The position numbers were made by a program, and so were the translations under genes. From positions 186,001 to 250,000 of the forward strand of contig CAZWUJ010000001.1 of NCBI GenBank assembly GCA_964636705.1: DNA of 64,000 bases, read 5' to 3'. Positions 44,298 through 53,067 of this stretch are shown here, piece after piece. The notes beneath the pieces were generated by a model. It searched no databases and had not been told where the DNA came from. It was given only the letters and a program-made list of their open reading frames with translations. The DNA is from VXRJ01 sp964636705. GTDB lineage: Bacteria > Acidobacteriota > Vicinamibacteria > Vicinamibacterales > UBA8438. Position 1 is the first letter of the stretch, and each line of letters opens with the position of its first letter.

Positions 44298-45143
44298 ATG
44301 CGAACGATCGCCATTCTCGGTGTGGCCGCATTGCTGATCGTGGGAAGCACGTCGGCGGCGTCCGCGCAATTGACGGCCGCAAGCGAAGGTCGGGTCGTCT
44401 ACGGACACCACCACATCAACGGCACCAATTTGGCCGAGCACAAGCGGTTCTGGGAAAGCGCGCTCGGCGGCGAGCCGGCGATGTTCGGCCAGTCGGAGAT
44501 CTACCGCTTCCCCAACGTGCTGGTCTTCGTGCGCGAACGGGCGCCGGAGGGTGGAACGATCGGCACGACGGTCAATCACATCGGTTTCAAGGTGCCGAGC
44601 GTCCGCGCCGCACTGGCGAGAGTACGTGCGCAAGGCTTCCCGATCGTCACCCGGCAGGAGTTGCCGGCGGCGGTAACGGTGACCGACAACGTCGCGTACA
44701 TCGAGAACCAGGACACCTACATCGCCTTCGTCATGGCGCCGGACGGCGTCAAGGTGGAACTGGTGGAGGCGCGCGATCAAGAGGACCCGATCGCCCTGCA
44801 CCACATCCACTTCGCGGGTGACGTCGAAGCGATGAAGGCGTGGTACGTCGAGACGTTCGGAGCCGCGCCGGGCATGCGCGGGTCGTTCCAGGCAGCCGAC
44901 CTGCCGGGCGTGAACCTCACCTACTCGCCGGGCGCCGACCTCCAGGGCACGGAGGGGCGCAGCCTCGACCACATCGGCTTCGAGGTGGAGAACCTCGAGG
45001 AGTTCTGCCGCGAGCTCGAGGCGAAGGGAATCACGTTCGACCGGCCCTACCAGGAGCTGGAGCAGTTGGGGATCGCCATCGCGTTCTTCACGGACCCGTT
45101 CGGCACGTACATCGAACTGACCGAGGGGCTCGACGAGTACTGA
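44298..45143 (+). CDS. Exported double VOC (glyoxalase/bleomycin-resistance) protein
   Basis: A 281-residue protein with a signal peptide (ILGVAALLIVGSTSAASAQ) and two VOC domains. The first begins VVYGHHHINGTNLAEHKRFW and ends IENQDTYIAFVMAPDGVKVE, the second begins LHHIHFAGDVEAMKAWYVET and ends FFTDPFGTYIELTEGLDEY. His and Glu metal-ligand positions (HHHIN, VELVEA, HHIHF, IELTE) are present. VOC enzymes act in glyoxal detoxification or cleave aromatic rings; an exported version is unusual. AAGGAGGAG lies 6 nt before ATG 44298. Gap to the DUF3471-like gene is 79 bp. Confidence 0.86.
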   Translation: MRTIAILGVAALLIVGSTSAASAQLTAASEGRVVYGHHHINGTNLAEHKRFWESALGGEPAMFGQSEIYRFPNVLVFVRERAPEGGTIGTTVNHIGFKVPSVRAALARVRAQGFPIVTRQELPAAVTVTDNVAYIENQDTYIAFVMAPDGVKVELVEARDQEDPIALHHIHFAGDVEAMKAWYVETFGAAPGMRGSFQAADLPGVNLTYSPGADLQGTEGRSLDHIGFEVENLEEFCRELEAKGITFDRPYQELEQLGIAIAFFTDPFGTYIELTEGLDEY

Positions 45144-45188
45144 AGCGCCACCCAGGGCACGGTGCCAGCATATTAAATTTTAGGGTTG

Positions 45189-45194
45189 TATAAT
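45189..45194 (+). promoter_or_regulatory. Probable -10 element (TATAAT) in an AT-rich gap
   Basis: The 79-bp gap before the DUF3471-like gene is strikingly AT-rich for this window (tattaaattttagggttgtataattaatat). It contains an exact TATAAT at 45189-45194, 29 bp before the first possible start. No good -35 element is seen at the usual distance, so a sigma-70 type promoter is likely but not complete. Confidence 0.45.
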
Positions 45195-45222
45195 TAATAT
45201 ACTGGCTAGCTCGTGGAGTTGC

Positions 45223-45906
45223 ATGTTTATCATTATGGCTTCATTCCTTAATACACATCGGCTCACGACAGCGGCGACCGTGACAGTCACCGTATTGGCG
45301 CTCTGCCTGCCCGCCATCGCGCGCGCCCAGGCGGTGCACGTCGACCCGCTGCTGCTGCAGCGCTACGTCGGACAGTACAGGCTGTCGGAACACTTCTCCC
45401 TGACCATCCTCGTCGACCAGGATCGGCTCTACATCCGGGCGCCCAACCGGGGGCAGCGCCTGCTGGTGCCCACTTCCGAGACCGAATTCATCGAGGTGGA
45501 GTCCGGACTTCGGATCCAGTTCGGCATTCGCGAGGACACGCGGGAAGTGGACCACCTGATCTTCGAGCAGCAGGGTTTCGGCCGGCGCGCCGACCGGTTT
45601 ACGTCGGATGTCGGCATCAATCCGGCTACCCGCCCGGCAGCCGCGCTGCCCGAGGCGACGCTGGAGCGCTATGTCGGCCTGTACGAGGAACAGCCCGGCT
45701 TCGCCATCGCCATCACGCGCGAGGGAGATCACCTGCTGGCGCAACTGACCGATCAGGAGCCGGTGGCGATCTTTCCGGAGTCCGAGACCGACTTCTTCTA
45801 CCGCGACAGCAACGCGCGCATCTCGTTCCGGCTCGCCGACGGGCAGATAGAGGCTCTCGTCCTGCACCAGGGCGGCGCGGAACTCGAGATGCGGCGGATG
45901 GATTGA
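45223..45906 (+). CDS. Exported protein with two DUF3471-like repeats
   Basis: A 227-residue protein with a signal peptide (LTTAATVTVTVLALCLPAIA) and a tandem of two similar domains: LLLQRYVGQYRLSEHFSLTI and LDQ/LYIRAPN in the first, ATLERYVGLYEEQPGFAIAI and HLLAQLTDQEPVAIFPESET in the second. YVGxY followed by beta strands and FP.SETDFF is the DUF3471 pattern, often found at the C-terminus of beta-lactamase-family proteins. Here it stands alone. ATG 45223 is first; ATG 45235 is the other candidate. It precedes the Tat-exported VOC gene by 4 bp. Confidence 0.75.
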   Translation: MFIIMASFLNTHRLTTAATVTVTVLALCLPAIARAQAVHVDPLLLQRYVGQYRLSEHFSLTILVDQDRLYIRAPNRGQRLLVPTSETEFIEVESGLRIQFGIREDTREVDHLIFEQQGFGRRADRFTSDVGINPATRPAAALPEATLERYVGLYEEQPGFAIAITREGDHLLAQLTDQEPVAIFPESETDFFYRDSNARISFRLADGQIEALVLHQGGAELEMRRMD

Positions 45907-45910
45907 CACC

Positions 45911-46426
45911 ATGGCGCATGACAGGCGCTGGTTCCTCAAGCAGACGGTTCATGCCGGCGCGGCGCTTGCCGCCACGGGAGCGGGAGTGGGAGCGGCCACC
46001 CGCGCCGTCGCCACGCAGCCCTCACCCGACCTGGTCCGTTTCGATCATGTCGCCGTGCCGATGCGGAACACGACAGACATGGTCGCCTTCTACCGCGGGC
46101 TCGGTTTCGAGCTGATGGAAGGCGAGCGCATCGTCTCAGTCCACTTCGGCGACAGCAAGATCAACTTCCACCGCCCCGAGCTCTGGGAGAGCGGAACGTT
46201 CACGCTGCGCGCGCCGGAAGCGGTGCCGCCCTGCGGTGACTTCTGCTTCGTCTGGGGCGGGAGCGCCGCCGCCCTGGAGCAGGCGTTCGAGCGGGTCGGC
46301 GCCATCGTGATCGAAGGTCCCGCTCCCCGCGCCGGAGGCCGCAACGGCGGTCTCGACACCGGAACCAGCCGCTATATCCGCGACCCCGACGGCAACCTGC
46401 TCGAGTTCATCATCTACGACACGTAG
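45911..46426 (+). CDS. Tat-exported VOC (glyoxalase-like) protein
   Basis: A 171-residue protein beginning MAHDRRWFLKQTVHAGAALA, a twin-arginine motif (RRWFLK). A single VOC domain follows: VRFDHVAVPMRNTTDMVAFY, then the paired strands SVHFGDSKINFHRPELWESG and YIRDPDGNLLEFIIYDT. Metal ligands His and Glu (FDHV, LLEF) are in place. It overlaps nothing and lies 4 bp after the DUF3471-like gene. Substrate unknown. Together with the VOC protein at 44298 this is a small group of exported VOC proteins. Confidence 0.86.
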   Translation: MAHDRRWFLKQTVHAGAALAATGAGVGAATRAVATQPSPDLVRFDHVAVPMRNTTDMVAFYRGLGFELMEGERIVSVHFGDSKINFHRPELWESGTFTLRAPEAVPPCGDFCFVWGGSAAALEQAFERVGAIVIEGPAPRAGGRNGGLDTGTSRYIRDPDGNLLEFIIYDT

Positions 46427-46429
46427 CCC

Positions 46430-47296
46430 CTACGCGAGCAAGTCGCGCAGGGCCGGTTCGACCTCCGGGAACCGGAACGCGAATCCGTCGGCCAGCGCGT
46501 GTTCGGGCGTCACGTGCTGTCCCTCGATCAGCAGCCCGGCCGCTTCCCCCAGTGCGATGCGCAACGCGAACAATGGCGCCGGCAGGATCGCCGGGCGGCG
46601 CAACACGCGTCCGAGCGCCTTCGAGAACTGCAGGTTGGTCGCGGGCTTCGGCGCCGTGCCGTTGTAGATCCCGCTCACGTTGTCGTTGGCGATGGCCCAT
46701 TCGAACATTGCAAGCTGGTCGTCCATGTGGATCCACGAGATCCATTGGTCCCCGTTGCCGACCGGCCCACCCACACCGAGTCGGAACGGCAGCAACATCT
46801 TCCCGAGCGCCCCGCCGCCCGGATGCTGGACGACGCCGACACGAATCGTTGCGGTCCGGACGCCGGCATCGATCGCCGGTTGGCGCGCGGCTTCCCACTC
46901 GACACTGAGCCGGGCCAGAAAGTCGTCTCCCGGACCATCGCGCTCGGTGAAGCGGCGATCGAGACTGGAGCCGTAGTAGCCGATTGCCGACGCCGTGACG
47001 AAGACACTCGGCTTCGCGTCGGCCACTGCCCGGGCCAGAAGGTCGGTGCTGTTCACGCGACTATCGCGCAACCGCATTTTCTGCCGGCCGGTCCAGCGCC
47101 GGCCGATCACGTTCTCGCCCGCCAGGTGCACGACGGCGCCGCTCTCACCGACCGCCTCCCGAACGGCGTTCGGATCCCAGGTGATGTCGCCACGCGGGCC
47201 GCGGCTCACGACGCGGACGGTATGCCCCAGCCGCTCGAGCCTCGTCTTCAGCCGCGACCCGATGAATCCCGTCCCTCCCGTAAGCAAAATGGTCAT
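46430..47296 (-). CDS. NAD-dependent epimerase/dehydratase family protein (TIGR01777, YfcH-like)
   Basis: A 288-residue short-chain reductase of the SulA/YfcH family. It starts MTILLTGGTGFIGSRLKTRL (nucleotide motif GGTGFIG, residues 7-13), has AVVHLAGENVIGRRWTGRQK, the signature SAIGYYGSSLDRRFTE with Tyr in the active-site YxxxK-like position, and the C-terminal DUF1731 (LPAPLFALRIALGEAAGLLI then EGQHVTPEHALADGFAFRFP). Usually involved in cell-division-linked or sugar-nucleotide functions of unknown substrate. ATG 47296 is chosen; the longer frame to 47356 lacks similarity. It converges with the VOC gene (3-bp gap). Confidence 0.88.
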   Translation of the reverse strand: MTILLTGGTGFIGSRLKTRLERLGHTVRVVSRGPRGDITWDPNAVREAVGESGAVVHLAGENVIGRRWTGRQKMRLRDSRVNSTDLLARAVADAKPSVFVTASAIGYYGSSLDRRFTERDGPGDDFLARLSVEWEAARQPAIDAGVRTATIRVGVVQHPGGGALGKMLLPFRLGVGGPVGNGDQWISWIHMDDQLAMFEWAIANDNVSGIYNGTAPKPATNLQFSKALGRVLRRPAILPAPLFALRIALGEAAGLLIEGQHVTPEHALADGFAFRFPEVEPALRDLLA

Positions 47297-47406
47297 ACGC
47301 GTCCTCCCGGCGCCAGCGCTGGTCGCGCCCAAAAAGCGCTCCCATCGTCCATTCAATCACCAAACCGGCGGGCGTGTAGTATCGTGGGCCTCTTCTGGAG
47401 GCCCAC

Positions 47407-49140
47407 ATGCCGGTTGCCGAAGCTCGCCCCCGCACCGTTCCGTCACCCGTCCGTCTCATCTGGCTCGTCGGCGCGGCGCTCATCGCGGCGGGGACGGCCG
47501 GCGTCGCGCAGCAGTCGGCCGATATCCGGCCCGTCACCGACGCCGTGCTCCAGGATCCGGATCCGGGAGACTGGGTCAACTGGCGGCGGACGCTCGACGG
47601 TTGGGGGTACAGCCCGCTCGACGAGATCACGCGCTCCAACGTCGGCAACCTGCAGCTCGCCTGGTCGTGGGGTCTGGAGCCGGGGGTGTCACAAACCACG
47701 CCGATCGTCCGCAACGGCGTAATGTACGTCGCCAACCCCGGGAACGTCGTGCAGGCGCTCGACGCCGCGACGGGCAACTTCATCTGGGAACACCGCCGTG
47801 AAATGGACGAGCGGCTGCGCCCGGCGGCGCAGATGCGCAGCCTCGCCATCTACGAGGACCTGATTCTCCTCAACACGGTCGATGCGCACATCGTCGGCCT
47901 GGACGCGCGCACCGGCGCCGTCCGGTGGGACGCGGACGTCGCCCCGAACCACGACGGCTACGGCTTCTCGAGCGGCCCGGTCGTCGCGGACGGCGTGGTC
48001 GTCGCGGGGCTGCGCGGGTGCGAGCGTTTCCGCGAGGACACCTGTTACATCGTGGGCGTTGACGGACGGACCGGGCAGATCCTCTGGCGCACCTCCACCA
48101 TCGCGCGTCCGGGCGAGCGGGGCGGCGACTCGTGGGGCGACCTGCCGCTCCTGTTCCGCGCCGGCGCCGACGCCTGGATCCCGGGAAGCTACGACCCGGT
48201 GAACCGCCTTGTCTTCTACGGCACTTCGCAGGCGAAGCCCTGGACCCGCGATGCGCGGGGAACCGAGGGAGACGCGCTGTACAGCAATTCGACGCTCGCC
48301 CTCGATCCGGCAACCGGCGAGATGCAGTGGTACTTCCAGCACATCCCGGGCGACAGCCATGACATGGACGAGACGTTCGAGCGGATCCTGATCGATGTCG
48401 ACGGACGCCCCTCGGTCTACAGCATGGGCAAGCTGGGAATCCTCTGGCAGCTCGACCGCGTCACCGGCGACTACATCAACGCGACCGACCTCGGCTACCA
48501 GAACCTGATGGATCTGAACCGCGAGACGGGCGAGCTCACCTATCGCGACGGCGTCGTGGTGGATGTCGGCGAAGAACTCTTCTTCTGCCCGAGCACCGGC
48601 GGCTTCAAGGCGCTCCGGGCGATGGCCTACCACCCGGACACCGAAGCGCTGTACGTCCCCATCAACCTGCAGTGCGAGACTGCCGCGTTCGGTCCGGTGG
48701 AACGGCGTGAAGGAGGCGGAGGCACCGGCGGCGTCCGCGGCCGGCAGAACCACTTCCATCCCGACGCGCCGGACCAGCTTGGCGAGTTCCGGGCGATGGA
48801 CGTCCGGACCGGCGACACCCTGTGGCGGCACCGCCGCCGCGCGCCGTACAACACGGCGGCCCTCACTACGGCCGGCGGCCTCGTCTTCATCGGCGACTGG
48901 GAGCGCCACGTCTTCGCCTACGATGCGGCGACCGGCGATCAGCTCTGGCAGAGCCGTCTGTCGACCATGTCGAACGGCTTCCCAATCAGCTACGCCGTCG
49001 ACGACAAGCAGTACATCGCGTTTGGGGCCGGCGGCCCGCTTGGCGGATCGAGCTGGACCAGCGTCATTCCGACCGATCTGCTCCCCGAGATGCGCAACCC
49101 CAGGGCGGGAAACGCCATCTTCGTGTTCGCGCTTCCCTAA
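47407..49140 (+). CDS. PQQ-dependent alcohol dehydrogenase-like quinoprotein, exported
   Basis: A 577-residue quinoprotein with signal peptide (LIWLVGAALIAAGTAGVAQQ). It resembles methanol/ethanol dehydrogenases: WVNWRRTLDGWGYSPLDEIT, then NLQLAWSWGLEPGVSQTTPI, blades with DARTGAVRWDADVAPNHDGY, HIPGDSHDMDETFERILIDV and the end of propeller TTAGGLVFIGDWERHVFAYD. No CxxCH heme motif is present and no vicinal CC disulfide of the methanol dehydrogenase type. It is distinct from the copy at 1706. Electron acceptor unknown. Divergent from the epimerase gene, 110 bp away. Confidence 0.85.
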   Translation: MPVAEARPRTVPSPVRLIWLVGAALIAAGTAGVAQQSADIRPVTDAVLQDPDPGDWVNWRRTLDGWGYSPLDEITRSNVGNLQLAWSWGLEPGVSQTTPIVRNGVMYVANPGNVVQALDAATGNFIWEHRREMDERLRPAAQMRSLAIYEDLILLNTVDAHIVGLDARTGAVRWDADVAPNHDGYGFSSGPVVADGVVVAGLRGCERFREDTCYIVGVDGRTGQILWRTSTIARPGERGGDSWGDLPLLFRAGADAWIPGSYDPVNRLVFYGTSQAKPWTRDARGTEGDALYSNSTLALDPATGEMQWYFQHIPGDSHDMDETFERILIDVDGRPSVYSMGKLGILWQLDRVTGDYINATDLGYQNLMDLNRETGELTYRDGVVVDVGEELFFCPSTGGFKALRAMAYHPDTEALYVPINLQCETAAFGPVERREGGGGTGGVRGRQNHFHPDAPDQLGEFRAMDVRTGDTLWRHRRRAPYNTAALTTAGGLVFIGDWERHVFAYDAATGDQLWQSRLSTMSNGFPISYAVDDKQYIAFGAGGPLGGSSWTSVIPTDLLPEMRNPRAGNAIFVFALP

Positions 49141-49280
49141 CCAAGGGCTGAGAGCGCCGCCGTGCGGCACGACACCTCGTGGTCGTCGCATCAGCGGGGT
49201 TCGGACAGTCGGTTCCCCTTAAACCCAGGACGATTGAACGCATGCGCATAGTTCTTGCTTTCTTGGCCACGTAGAGACCC

Positions 49281-50885
49281 ATGGATGTCGCCGTTGCCGT
49301 GCAGGACGTTGCCTGGATCGCCCTGGCATTCGTGTTGGGCTTCGTGTCCAGGACTGTGGGGTTGCCGCCGCTGGTGGGCTTTCTTGCTGCGGGCTTTCTG
49401 ATCAACCTGTACGGCGCCGTCAGCGAGGAGATGCTGCAGACGTGGTCGGACCTGGGCATCACTCTGTTGCTGTTCCTCGTGGGCCTGAAGCTCGACGTGA
49501 GGACCCTCGCGCGTCCACAGGTCTGGGCCGTTGCCAGCTTGCACATGTCGATAGTCGTCCTGGTGCTGGGAACGGCCATCCATGTGCTGGCGCTTCTGGG
49601 TGCCTCGCTACTGGCCGGCATCGACTACTCCCAGGCTCTGCTGATCGCGTTTGCATTGAGCTTCTCCAGCACTGTCTTCGTCGTCAAGGTGCTCGAAGAA
49701 CGAGGAGAAACGGCTTCGCTGCACGGCCGCATTGCGGTCGGGATCCTCATCGTGCAGGATGTGGCCGCAGTCGTCTTCATGGCTCTTGCGGCAGGTGAGT
49801 TGCCCACAATCTGGGCGCTGGCGTTGCTGATCCTCATTCCGTTGCGGCCGGTGCTGACCCTGGTCCTCAGGCACGTCGGCCACGGCGAACTCCTCGTCCT
49901 CTACGGCTTCCTGCTTGCTCTGGGTGGTGCGGCAGCGTTCGAGCTGGTGGGCCTGAAGGGTGACCTGGGCGCTCTGGTCCTCGGCGTTCTGGTTGCCAGC
50001 CGCGACAGGACGGACGAGCTGGCAAAGACGATGCTCCGCTTCAAGGACCTGTTCCTGCTCGGCTTCTTCCTCTCCGTTGGAGTGTCCGGGCCATTGACGC
50101 AGGAGGTGGTTCTGATTGGCGCGGCCATCACCCCGTTCGTTTTCTTCAAGTCGGCTCTCTTCCTGGGTCTGCTGGCCGGGTTCAAGCTGCGGGCCCGAAC
50201 GTCGCTGCTGGCGTCGTTGAACCTGACCAACTTCAGCGAATTCGGGCTCATCGTCGCAGCCGTCGGCGTCACCAACGGATGGATCGACGGCCTTTGGTTG
50301 AGCGTCATCGCGGTCGCGCTCTCTCTGTCCTGCGGCATCGCGGCGGGAGTGAATTCCGTCGCCGATCGGACCTACAGGAAGTATCGGGCGGCGTGGCAAC
50401 GCCTGCAACGAAGAGAGCGTCTCGCCGACGACCGGCTGCTCGACACCGGCGGGGCGACGATCCTTGTTCTGGGTATGGGCCGCATCGGCGCCGGGGCCTA
50501 CGAGGTGATGCACCGACGGCACGGCGCAACGGTCCTCGGCGTGGACATCGATCCGCAAACCGTACAGAACCATCAGTCGGCGGGGTTCAACGTGCTGCTC
50601 GGCGATCCGAGCGACGCGGACTTCTGGGATCGCGTGCACGACACGGACGACGTCGAACTCGTCATGTTGGCCCTGCCGAACGCGACGGCAAGTCTCGCCG
50701 TCCTCAACCAGCTCAGGGCCGCGTCGTTCAGGGGCCGGGTTGCCGCCACCGCCAGGTTCCACGACGAGATCGAGCCGCTAAAGCGGGCTGGCGCGTCCAT
50801 CGTGTTCAACGTCTACGAGAGGGCCGGCTCGGGTTTTGCCACGCATGTGGCCCGCGGGTCCGGAGTTGTGCAGACCGTGACGTAA
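49281..50885 (+). CDS. KefB-like cation/proton antiporter with TrkA-N (RCK) domain
   Basis: A 534-residue protein with about 12 membrane segments (from FVSRTVGLPPLVGFLAAGFL to WIDGLWLSVIAVALSLSCGI) matching the sodium/hydrogen exchanger CPA2 family, followed by a cytoplasmic TrkA-N domain from about residue 393 (ILVLGMGRIGAGAYEVMHRR, GxGxxG NAD motif). KefB/KefC-type members export potassium in exchange for protons; ion specificity is not shown by sequence. The C-terminus is the usual Asp/Val-rich regulatory fold, ending ASIVFNVYERAGSGFATHVA. No KefF partner is near. Confidence 0.88.
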   Translation: MDVAVAVQDVAWIALAFVLGFVSRTVGLPPLVGFLAAGFLINLYGAVSEEMLQTWSDLGITLLLFLVGLKLDVRTLARPQVWAVASLHMSIVVLVLGTAIHVLALLGASLLAGIDYSQALLIAFALSFSSTVFVVKVLEERGETASLHGRIAVGILIVQDVAAVVFMALAAGELPTIWALALLILIPLRPVLTLVLRHVGHGELLVLYGFLLALGGAAAFELVGLKGDLGALVLGVLVASRDRTDELAKTMLRFKDLFLLGFFLSVGVSGPLTQEVVLIGAAITPFVFFKSALFLGLLAGFKLRARTSLLASLNLTNFSEFGLIVAAVGVTNGWIDGLWLSVIAVALSLSCGIAAGVNSVADRTYRKYRAAWQRLQRRERLADDRLLDTGGATILVLGMGRIGAGAYEVMHRRHGATVLGVDIDPQTVQNHQSAGFNVLLGDPSDADFWDRVHDTDDVELVMLALPNATASLAVLNQLRAASFRGRVAATARFHDEIEPLKRAGASIVFNVYERAGSGFATHVARGSGVVQTVT

Positions 50886-50988
50886 ACTACGGAAGAGTAG
50901 CGCTCCGGGACGCCTCGGTCGTTGATGGTGGATCCGGTGGGTCTTCCGGCGCCTTGGCGCCACGGGACGGTGGATTGGAGATACTGGC

Positions 50989-51453
50989 ATGACGCGGGCG
51001 GCCGACCTCGCCGCGACGGCGCGAACTCTCATACGGAGGCCCGTGTCAGAGGTCTTCGACGCGTTCGTGAATCCGGAAACCATGAGCAAGTTCTGGTTCA
51101 CCCGGCGTGACGACGGCTTGCGCGAAGGCGAAACGGTGACCTGGTATATCGGCGCGCGACCGGATGCGCCACGGATCGAAGTACGCGTGAGGTCGCTCGA
51201 GCGCCCCCGCTTGATCGTCATGGAGTGGGAAAACGCGGGAGGCTTCACCTCGGTGACATGGACGTTCGAGCAGAAGAGTCGGGACACAACCGTCCTTCGG
51301 GTCCAGGAGACCGGGTACTCCGGCGATCCGCAGACCGTCATCGACGCCGCGCTCGACTCGACCGGCGGCTTCAACCAGGTCATCATCGCCGCCAAGGCCT
51401 GGCTGGAGCATCGCGCGCCCGTCAATGTGGTGGCAGACCACGTCGCGGATTGA
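50989..51453 (+). CDS. SRPBCC/AHSA1-like lipid-binding-fold protein
   Basis: A 154-residue protein with the START-like pattern: PVSEVFDAFVNPETMSKFWF at the start, then DAPRIEVRVRSLERPRLIVM and a C-terminal helix (GFNQVIIAAKAWLEHRAPVN). The family has a hydrophobic pocket and often acts in stress response or with a partner; the ligand is unknown. Its TGA overlaps a TTG start of the methyltransferase gene (TTGA), which suggests coupling. Confidence 0.82.
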   Translation: MTRAADLAATARTLIRRPVSEVFDAFVNPETMSKFWFTRRDDGLREGETVTWYIGARPDAPRIEVRVRSLERPRLIVMEWENAGGFTSVTWTFEQKSRDTTVLRVQETGYSGDPQTVIDAALDSTGGFNQVIIAAKAWLEHRAPVNVVADHVAD

Positions 51454-52154
51454 CCCTCATCCCCGCTGACCCCCTCGGCGGCGTGCGCGACGGCTACGAC
51501 CGGTGGGCGCGCGTCTACGATCACGACGCGAATCCGCTCCCGGCCCTCGAGGAACCGCACATGCGTGCAGCGCTCGCGGATGTCCGCGGTCTCGATGTCG
51601 TAGACCTCGGGTGCGGGACCGGGCGACACACTGCCTGGCTGGCCGCGGGAGGGGCCCTCGTCACCGCCATCGACTTCTCGAGCGGAATGCTCGCCTGTGC
51701 GCGGCGCAAGGTCGATCCAGCGAAGGTCCGCTTCATGGTCCACGACTTGCACGACCCGCTACCGCTGAGCGACGCATCGTTCGACGCCGCAGTGAGTGGT
51801 CTCGTCCTCGAGCACCTTCGCGACCTCCCGGCGTTCTTCGCTGAGACGCACCGCGTGCTGCGTCCCGGCGGCCGAGCCGTGGTGTCCGCCATGCACCCCG
51901 CGATGTTCTTGCGCAACAGCCGGGCGCGGTTCACCAACCCCGACACGGGCGCGATTGAAGCGCCCGGGAGCGTCCGTTACGGCTACGGGGGGGTCGTAAT
52001 GGCTGCCGTCGAGGCGGGCTTCTCGCTGGAAGACGTCGCCGAGCACGCCCCCGGTGCAGCCTTCGCACGGCGCTATCCGCGCGCCGAGCGCTACGTCGGC
52101 TGGCCGATGCTGCTGGTGCTTGTGCTCCGCGCCACGCGGCTAGAAAACACTTAG
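51450..52154 (+). CDS. Class I SAM-dependent methyltransferase
   Basis: A 234-residue methyltransferase. Motif I is VVDLGCGTGRHTAWLAAGGA, followed by motif II VTAIDFSSGMLACARRKVD and motif IV region FDAAVSGLVLEHLRDLPAF, then HRVLRPGGRAVVSAMHPAMF. This fits UbiE/Coq5 or tellurite-type methyltransferases. The start is TTG 51450 overlapping the TGA of the SRPBCC gene; GTG 51485 is a possible later start. Substrate not determined. Confidence 0.87.
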   Translation: MTLIPADPLGGVRDGYDRWARVYDHDANPLPALEEPHMRAALADVRGLDVVDLGCGTGRHTAWLAAGGALVTAIDFSSGMLACARRKVDPAKVRFMVHDLHDPLPLSDASFDAAVSGLVLEHLRDLPAFFAETHRVLRPGGRAVVSAMHPAMFLRNSRARFTNPDTGAIEAPGSVRYGYGGVVMAAVEAGFSLEDVAEHAPGAAFARRYPRAERYVGWPMLLVLVLRATRLENT

Positions 52155-52171
52155 TATACTTAGTAGTGTTT
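52145..52171. promoter_or_regulatory. Inverted repeat with -10 element in front of the toxin-antitoxin pair
   Basis: AAACACT (52145-52151) and AGTGTTT (52165-52171) form a 7-bp inverted repeat with 13 bases between. Inside lies TATACT (52155-52160), a likely -10 element, and two ACTTAGT direct repeats. A repressor bound here would block the promoter, which is the standard autoregulation of a type II toxin-antitoxin operon. GGGAAGGAG follows 7 nt before the ATG at 52202. Confidence 0.6.
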
Positions 52172-52201
52172 ACGGAGTCGCCGCCAGGGAAGGAGATGCG
52201 G

Positions 52202-52606
52202 ATGGACAGCAAGTACACGCCGCTCGAGTCTCACCTGCGGGATTCCGGACGCGCGCACGTGCCCATGACTTTCCGTCAGATTGAGGAGGTACTTGGTGCA
52301 CCCCTGCCACCGGCGGCCCGCAGCCACCGGGCGTTATGGTCGAACAACGCCGGCAATTGGGTGATGACGAAGGCTTGGCTCGCGGCGGGATACCGGACCG
52401 AGAAAGTCGACATGAAGAAGCAGAAGCTCGTGTTTCGGAAAGCCGCGCCGGGCGCGCCTGCCCCGGGCGGCCCCGACGAATCGTCCACGGCGGAACGTAC
52501 AGGGTCGCTTGCAGAAGCTCTCGGCACACTGAAGGACACCGTGACGATAGCGCCTGGTACGAACCTGACGGACCCGATCGACGAAGACTGGAACGCCGCG
52601 CGGTGA
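52202..52606 (+). CDS. DUF7662-domain protein with VapB-type C-terminal tail, probable antitoxin
   Basis: The protein (134 aa) begins MDSKYTPLESHLRDSGRAHV, then TFRQIEEVLGAPLPPAARSH and NNAGNWVMTKAWLAAGYRTE, the DUF7662-like fold, thought to resemble DNA-binding or winged-helix proteins. Its last 35 residues (AEALGTLKDTVTIAPGTNLT then DPIDEDWNAAR) look like the toxin-wrapping tail of VapB antitoxins, which end in similar LTEPxxEEWDAAR stretches. ATG 52202 is preferred over ATG 52196, which has only one base between AGGAG and itself. It is 7 bp ahead of the VapC gene. The combination of DUF7662 with a VapB tail is inferred from pattern. Confidence 0.7.
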   Translation: MDSKYTPLESHLRDSGRAHVPMTFRQIEEVLGAPLPPAARSHRALWSNNAGNWVMTKAWLAAGYRTEKVDMKKQKLVFRKAAPGAPAPGGPDESSTAERTGSLAEALGTLKDTVTIAPGTNLTDPIDEDWNAAR

Positions 52607-52613
52607 CGCCGAA

Positions 52614-53027
52614 GTGACCGACTTCCTGCTCGATACGTGCGCCGTCCTCTGGACGGCCCGCAACGATCCCTTGCGGGAGCCGGCGGCGAGCGAATTGCAA
52701 GAGGCCTACCAACGCGGGGCGCACCTGTTCGTGTCTCCGATCACGGCATGGGAGATCGCGATGCTCGTCGCGAAGGGAAGGATCGCGCTTGCACTCGATC
52801 CCGAGCTCTGGTTCCGTCGCTTCTGCGAGTTGCCATCGGTTAGGCTGGCCGCGATGCCGACATCGGTGCTGGTGGCATCAGCCACCTTGCCGGGGACGCC
52901 GCCGCGCGACCCCGCGGATCGGATCATCATCGCCACGGCGCGCGCCTTCGGATACGTGCTGACGACACGTGACGCCAGGATTCTGGACTATGGCTCCCAA
53001 GGTCACGTGCGAGTCATTGAGTGCTGA
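52614..53027 (+). CDS. vapC: PIN-domain toxin VapC
   Basis: A ribonuclease toxin of 137 aa with a GTG start. The acidic PIN residues are all visible: Asp 7 in FLLDTCA, Glu 47 in TAWEIAM, Asp 99 and Asp 102 in PPRDPADRIIIATA, Asp 120 in TTRDARILDY. It forms a pair with the preceding antitoxin (7-bp gap). PIN toxins cut tRNA or rRNA; the target of this one is unknown. Confidence 0.88.
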   Translation: MTDFLLDTCAVLWTARNDPLREPAASELQEAYQRGAHLFVSPITAWEIAMLVAKGRIALALDPELWFRRFCELPSVRLAAMPTSVLVASATLPGTPPRDPADRIIIATARAFGYVLTTRDARILDYGSQGHVRVIEC

Positions 53028-53067
53028 CCTAACGGCGACGCCCGGCCTTGCCCTACCAGCTTGCCCA

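Noticed and set aside
42525..44972. 815-codon minus-strand open frame over the DUF5916 and VOC genes
   Set aside because: Crosses two real genes and the gap between them; arginine-rich antisense composition, no domain.
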